NCBI GenBank assembly: GCA_937906495.1
Contig: CALCVT010000128.1
Span: forward strand, 1-16,911
Direction of reading: 5' to 3'
Origin: an uncultured Prevotella sp.
Lineage (GTDB): Bacteria > Bacteroidota > Bacteroidia > Bacteroidales > Bacteroidaceae
Length of the DNA stretch: 16,911 nucleotides
Of the stretch, positions 14,271 to 16,911 are shown one piece after another. The position numbers were made by a program, and so were the translations under genes. Numbering within the stretch: the first letter of the stretch is position 1; the number at the start of each line of letters is the position of its first letter. Below the pieces are notes generated by a model that worked only from the letters and a program-made list of their open reading frames with translations, was not told the DNA's origin and made no database searches.

Positions 14271-15656
14271 TTACTTGTTTTTGGATATTTGTGCCGTGAA
14301 AGTGGCTTCCATGACAATGTTTTCGCCAACAAAGGCAAAGCCATGCATTGAGGATATGCCGTGGCGGATGGGGGCCATTAACTCGACACGGAAAATGAGT
14401 GTATCGCCGGGTACTACCTTTTTACGGAATTTGACATCGTTAATGCGCAGGAAATAGGTGCTCCAACGCTCAGGCTCTTCGACAGAATTGAGTACAAGGA
14501 GTCCGCCTGCCTGTGCCATAGCTTCGATTTGAAGTACACCGGGCATAACGGGTTCCTGGGGAAAGTGTCCTTGGAAAAAAGCTTCGTTCGATGTAACATT
14601 CTTGACGGCTACGATGTAGTTGGAGCCGGTTTCGACTACCTTGTCTACCAACTGCATGGGGTAACGGTGGGGAAGCAGTTCGCGAATGCGGTTAACGTCC
14701 ATCAGCGGTTCGTCGTTCGGGTCGTAGTTGGGGGCCTGAATTTCGTGCTGGCGGATTTCGCGGCGCATTTGGCGGGCAAACTTATTGTTAATGGTATGTC
14801 CGGGGCGTGTAGCAATGATGCGTCCCTTGATGGGGCGTCCTATAAGTGCCATATCGCCAATGATGTCGAGCAATTTGTGGCGGGCCGGTTCATTGCGCCA
14901 TACCAGTGGACGCTCATTAAGGTAGCCAAGTTTGGTGGCATCGCGATGTTCTACACCGAGGTGGTCGGCGAGTTTGTCGAGAGCTTCCTGTGAAATCTGA
15001 CGTTCGTATATAACGATTGCATTGTTCAAATCGCCTCCTTTGATAAGGCCGGCTTGAAGGAGAGGTTCTATTTCGCGTACAAAGACAAAGGTGCGAGCCG
15101 AGGCTATTTCATCGGCAAAGTTTTCCATGCTGTCGAGCGTAGCAAATTGGCTGTTGATGAATTGCGACTCGAACGATATCATGGCAGTAATGGAGAATTG
15201 CTCGTCGGGAAGAATGATGATGGATGAACCAGATTCTTCATCGCGGAACTCAATCTTCTTTTTGATAACGTAGAAGTCCTTGGGGGCATTCTGCACTTCA
15301 ACTCCGACGCGGCGAATGTTCTCTACATAAATAATGGAACTGCCGTCCAAAATGGGGAACTCCGGACCATTAACCTGTATCAGACAGTTGTCGATGCCCA
15401 TAGCGTAGAGGGCTGCCATGGCATGTTCAATGGTGCTGCATCGGGCTTCGCCCTTGGCTACTACCGTACCGCGTGAAGTGTCTACAACGTTTTCGGCGAT
15501 AGCCTCGATGACAGGTTCGCCTTCAAGGTCGATACGTTGAATTTTATATCCGTGGTTTTCGGGTGCGGGGTTAAAGGTTATGGTAAGGCTGAGGCCCGTG
15601 TGCAGTCCTTTACCAAATAAGGAGAAACTGCCGGCCAGCGTTTTTTGTTTGGACAT
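14271..15656 (-). CDS. lpxC/fabZ: Bifunctional UDP-3-O-acyl-GlcNAc deacetylase / 3-hydroxyacyl-ACP dehydratase
   Basis: Two enzymes are fused in one 461-residue chain. Residues 1 to about 305 are LpxC, the zinc deacetylase that commits the cell to lipid A: ligands His78 (TIEHAMAAL), His260 and Asp264 (RHKLLDIIGD), with catalytic Glu77 and His287 (PGHTINN). Residues about 315-461 are FabZ, the dehydratase of fatty acid elongation: LPHRYPMQLVDKV, then His364 in GHFP and Glu378 in LQIEAMAQ. Every catalytic residue is present and the frame is unbroken, so this is a true fusion, as known throughout Bacteroidetes. It joins two enzymes that compete for the 3-hydroxyacyl-ACP pool. It begins 145 bases after lpxD, in a gap without a clear promoter, and runs tightly into lpxA. 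Confidence 0.98.
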   Translation of the reverse strand: MSKQKTLAGSFSLFGKGLHTGLSLTITFNPAPENHGYKIQRIDLEGEPVIEAIAENVVDTSRGTVVAKGEARCSTIEHAMAALYAMGIDNCLIQVNGPEFPILDGSSIIYVENIRRVGVEVQNAPKDFYVIKKKIEFRDEESGSSIIILPDEQFSITAMISFESQFINSQFATLDSMENFADEIASARTFVFVREIEPLLQAGLIKGGDLNNAIVIYERQISQEALDKLADHLGVEHRDATKLGYLNERPLVWRNEPARHKLLDIIGDMALIGRPIKGRIIATRPGHTINNKFARQMRREIRQHEIQAPNYDPNDEPLMDVNRIRELLPHRYPMQLVDKVVETGSNYIVAVKNVTSNEAFFQGHFPQEPVMPGVLQIEAMAQAGGLLVLNSVEEPERWSTYFLRINDVKFRKKVVPGDTLIFRVELMAPIRHGISSMHGFAFVGENIVMEATFTAQISKNK

Positions 15657-15801
15657 AATAGAGGGTTGCAGGTTTGAGCCTTGTTAGCGGAGCGGCTTCA
15701 CGCCGTTAGTCAGGCAGTTTAGGCAGTCGGGATGTATGGTCACCCCCGGATTTTGGCAGTTGCCGATAGCCTGAGAGTTCCGTAAGGCTTTTCTTCGGTT
15801 T

Positions 15802-16839
15802 TTATTGTTTGTTTTTCAGTGCTTCTACTTCTTTCTTTAGACGGTTCAACTCGCTCTGAAGTTCGGGCAAGTATTTGAATACTACACTGGAGCGCATAAA
15901 GTTTTTGGCATCAATGGCGGGAGAGCCTTGAACGGTAACATGTCCTTTACGAATGCTTCCGGCAATGCCTGCCTGTGCACCCGAGAGTACGCGGTCGCCA
16001 ATTACGGCATGACCGGCAATGCCCACCTGGCCGCCAAACATGCACCATTCGCCTATTTTGGTAGAACCGGCCACTCCTACTTGTGCAGACATCACCGTAT
16101 TGCTGCCAACTTCGCAGTTGTGTGCTACTTGTACCAAGTTGTCGAGTTTAACCCCCTTGCGGATATAGGTAGAACCCATCGTCGAACGGTCAACGCAGGT
16201 ATTGGCTCCGATTTCAACATCGTCCTCAATGGTTACGATGCCGATTTGAGGAATCTTTTCGTAGCCTTCGGCCGCAGGTGCAAAGCCAAATCCGTCAGCG
16301 CCAATCACGCTTCCTGAATGAAGGATTACACGATTGCCGATTTTGCAGTCGTGGTATACCGATACATTGGGGTAAAGAATACAATCTTCGCCAAGGCTGG
16401 CACGTTCTTCGACAACAGCCCCTGCATAAATTTGACAGCCTTTTCCAATAACGGCGTGTTCGCCAATGTATGCAAAAGGACCGATATATGTATTCTCGCC
16501 AATTTCAGCCGTAGCAGCAACGCAGGCCATCGGGTGGACGCCGGTGCGCTTCTGTACGGTCGACTGATAGAGTGTGAGCAGGCGGGCAATCGCTTCGTAG
16601 GCGTTATCTACTCGTATGAGCGTAGCTTTGACAGCCTTTTCAAGCTTGAAGTCCTTATTGATTAGAACAATGCTTGAGTCGGTATCGTATAGATAGTGTG
16701 CGTATTGCGCGTTGGCTAAGAAAGAGATGGCGCCTGGAACACCTTCTTCAATTTTGGCAAAGGTCTTGACTGAGGCGTTTTCATTGCCTTCAATCACTCC
16801 GCCGAGATATTCTGCAATTTGCTTGGCTGAAAATTCCAT
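15802..16839 (-). CDS. lpxD: UDP-3-O-(3-hydroxyacyl)glucosamine N-acyltransferase
   Basis: LpxD adds the N-linked hydroxyacyl chain to the LpxC product, the third step of lipid A synthesis. The 345-residue length is typical. An N-terminal uridine-binding domain (about 1-100, with GAISFLANAQYAHYL) precedes a hexapeptide-repeat beta helix (about 101-310). The catalytic histidine is His240 in VQVAHNCEVG, matching His239 of E. coli, and ADGFGF (181-186) is a family signature. The C-terminal stretch LPELQSELNRLKKEVEALK is a short coiled-coil-like helix, as in other LpxD trimers. The ATG at 16839 gives the standard start. It is the first gene of the leftward lipid A cluster; no full minus-strand promoter match lies in the 72 bases available upstream. 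Confidence 0.98.
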   Translation of the reverse strand: MEFSAKQIAEYLGGVIEGNENASVKTFAKIEEGVPGAISFLANAQYAHYLYDTDSSIVLINKDFKLEKAVKATLIRVDNAYEAIARLLTLYQSTVQKRTGVHPMACVAATAEIGENTYIGPFAYIGEHAVIGKGCQIYAGAVVEERASLGEDCILYPNVSVYHDCKIGNRVILHSGSVIGADGFGFAPAAEGYEKIPQIGIVTIEDDVEIGANTCVDRSTMGSTYIRKGVKLDNLVQVAHNCEVGSNTVMSAQVGVAGSTKIGEWCMFGGQVGIAGHAVIGDRVLSGAQAGIAGSIRKGHVTVQGSPAIDAKNFMRSSVVFKYLPELQSELNRLKKEVEALKNKQ

Positions 16840-16873
16840 TATAAAAGCATTCTGTTTAAGTAGATGTTCATAA

Positions 16874-16905
16874 TTGGTTTATATCATAAGGTTTTGATAC
16901 CTTTG
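16874..16905 (+). promoter_or_regulatory. Divergent promoter pointing out of the right edge
   Basis: TTGG (16874-16877) is followed after 20 bases by TACCTTTG (16898-16905), a full match to the -7 consensus TAnnTTTG. It points away from lpxD, so the next gene to the right is likely transcribed on the + strand. Its start of transcription would be at the window's last bases. Confidence 0.5.
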
Positions 16906-16911
16906 CCTCAT

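Noticed and set aside
14271..15656. lpxC/fabZ fusion as a sequencing or frameshift artefact, or as a novelty
   Set aside because: The frame is continuous with all catalytic residues of both enzymes, and this fusion is well known in Bacteroidetes.

Overview
The window looks like a chromosomal segment of a Bacteroidales bacterium, probably Prevotellaceae-like. The pointers are the fused lpxC/fabZ gene, the pRiA4b ORF-3-like gene inside the lipid A cluster, a ComEC with a degenerate C-terminal domain beside a helix-hairpin-helix outer-membrane protein, start codons without Shine-Dalgarno sequences, and promoters of the Bacteroidetes type (TTTG about 20 bases before TAnnTTTG). The species cannot be fixed from the sequence alone. 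No rRNA, tRNA, CRISPR array, insertion sequence or prophage gene was seen.

Layout from left to right. An S9-family serine peptidase (73-1926) is the only gene on the + strand. It faces the purine gene purT (2763-3926, minus) across an 836-base gap. The gap is not empty: it holds a near-consensus promoter followed at once by a strong terminator (a possible 60-nt small RNA), three 21-bp-spaced tandem repeats next to a terminator-like hairpin, and a bidirectional terminator that ends purT. Upstream of purT is a translationally coupled pair (minus strand): comEC (6309-8561) and a secreted helix-hairpin-helix/beta-barrel protein (4231-6312), whose stop and start codons overlap as ATGA. Next come a class A penicillin-binding protein (8893-11502) with its own promoter and terminator, and the tRNA prenyltransferase miaA (11760-12662). 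The right-hand third is a lipid A operon read leftward: lpxD, lpxC/fabZ, lpxA and a small acidic pRiA4b ORF-3-like gene. A large terminator-like hairpin separates it from miaA. A divergent promoter points out of the right edge.

How the genes work together. LpxA adds the first hydroxyacyl chain to UDP-GlcNAc, the LpxC half deacetylates the product and LpxD adds the second chain; the FabZ half works in fatty acid elongation on the same hydroxyacyl-ACP pool. The penicillin-binding protein builds peptidoglycan, so the right half is mostly cell-envelope synthesis. ComEC with the helix-hairpin-helix protein is a candidate DNA-uptake module: an inner-membrane channel plus a putative DNA-binding outer-membrane partner. 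This is the most interesting hypothesis in the window, and it rests on gene coupling and domain recognition, not on experiment.
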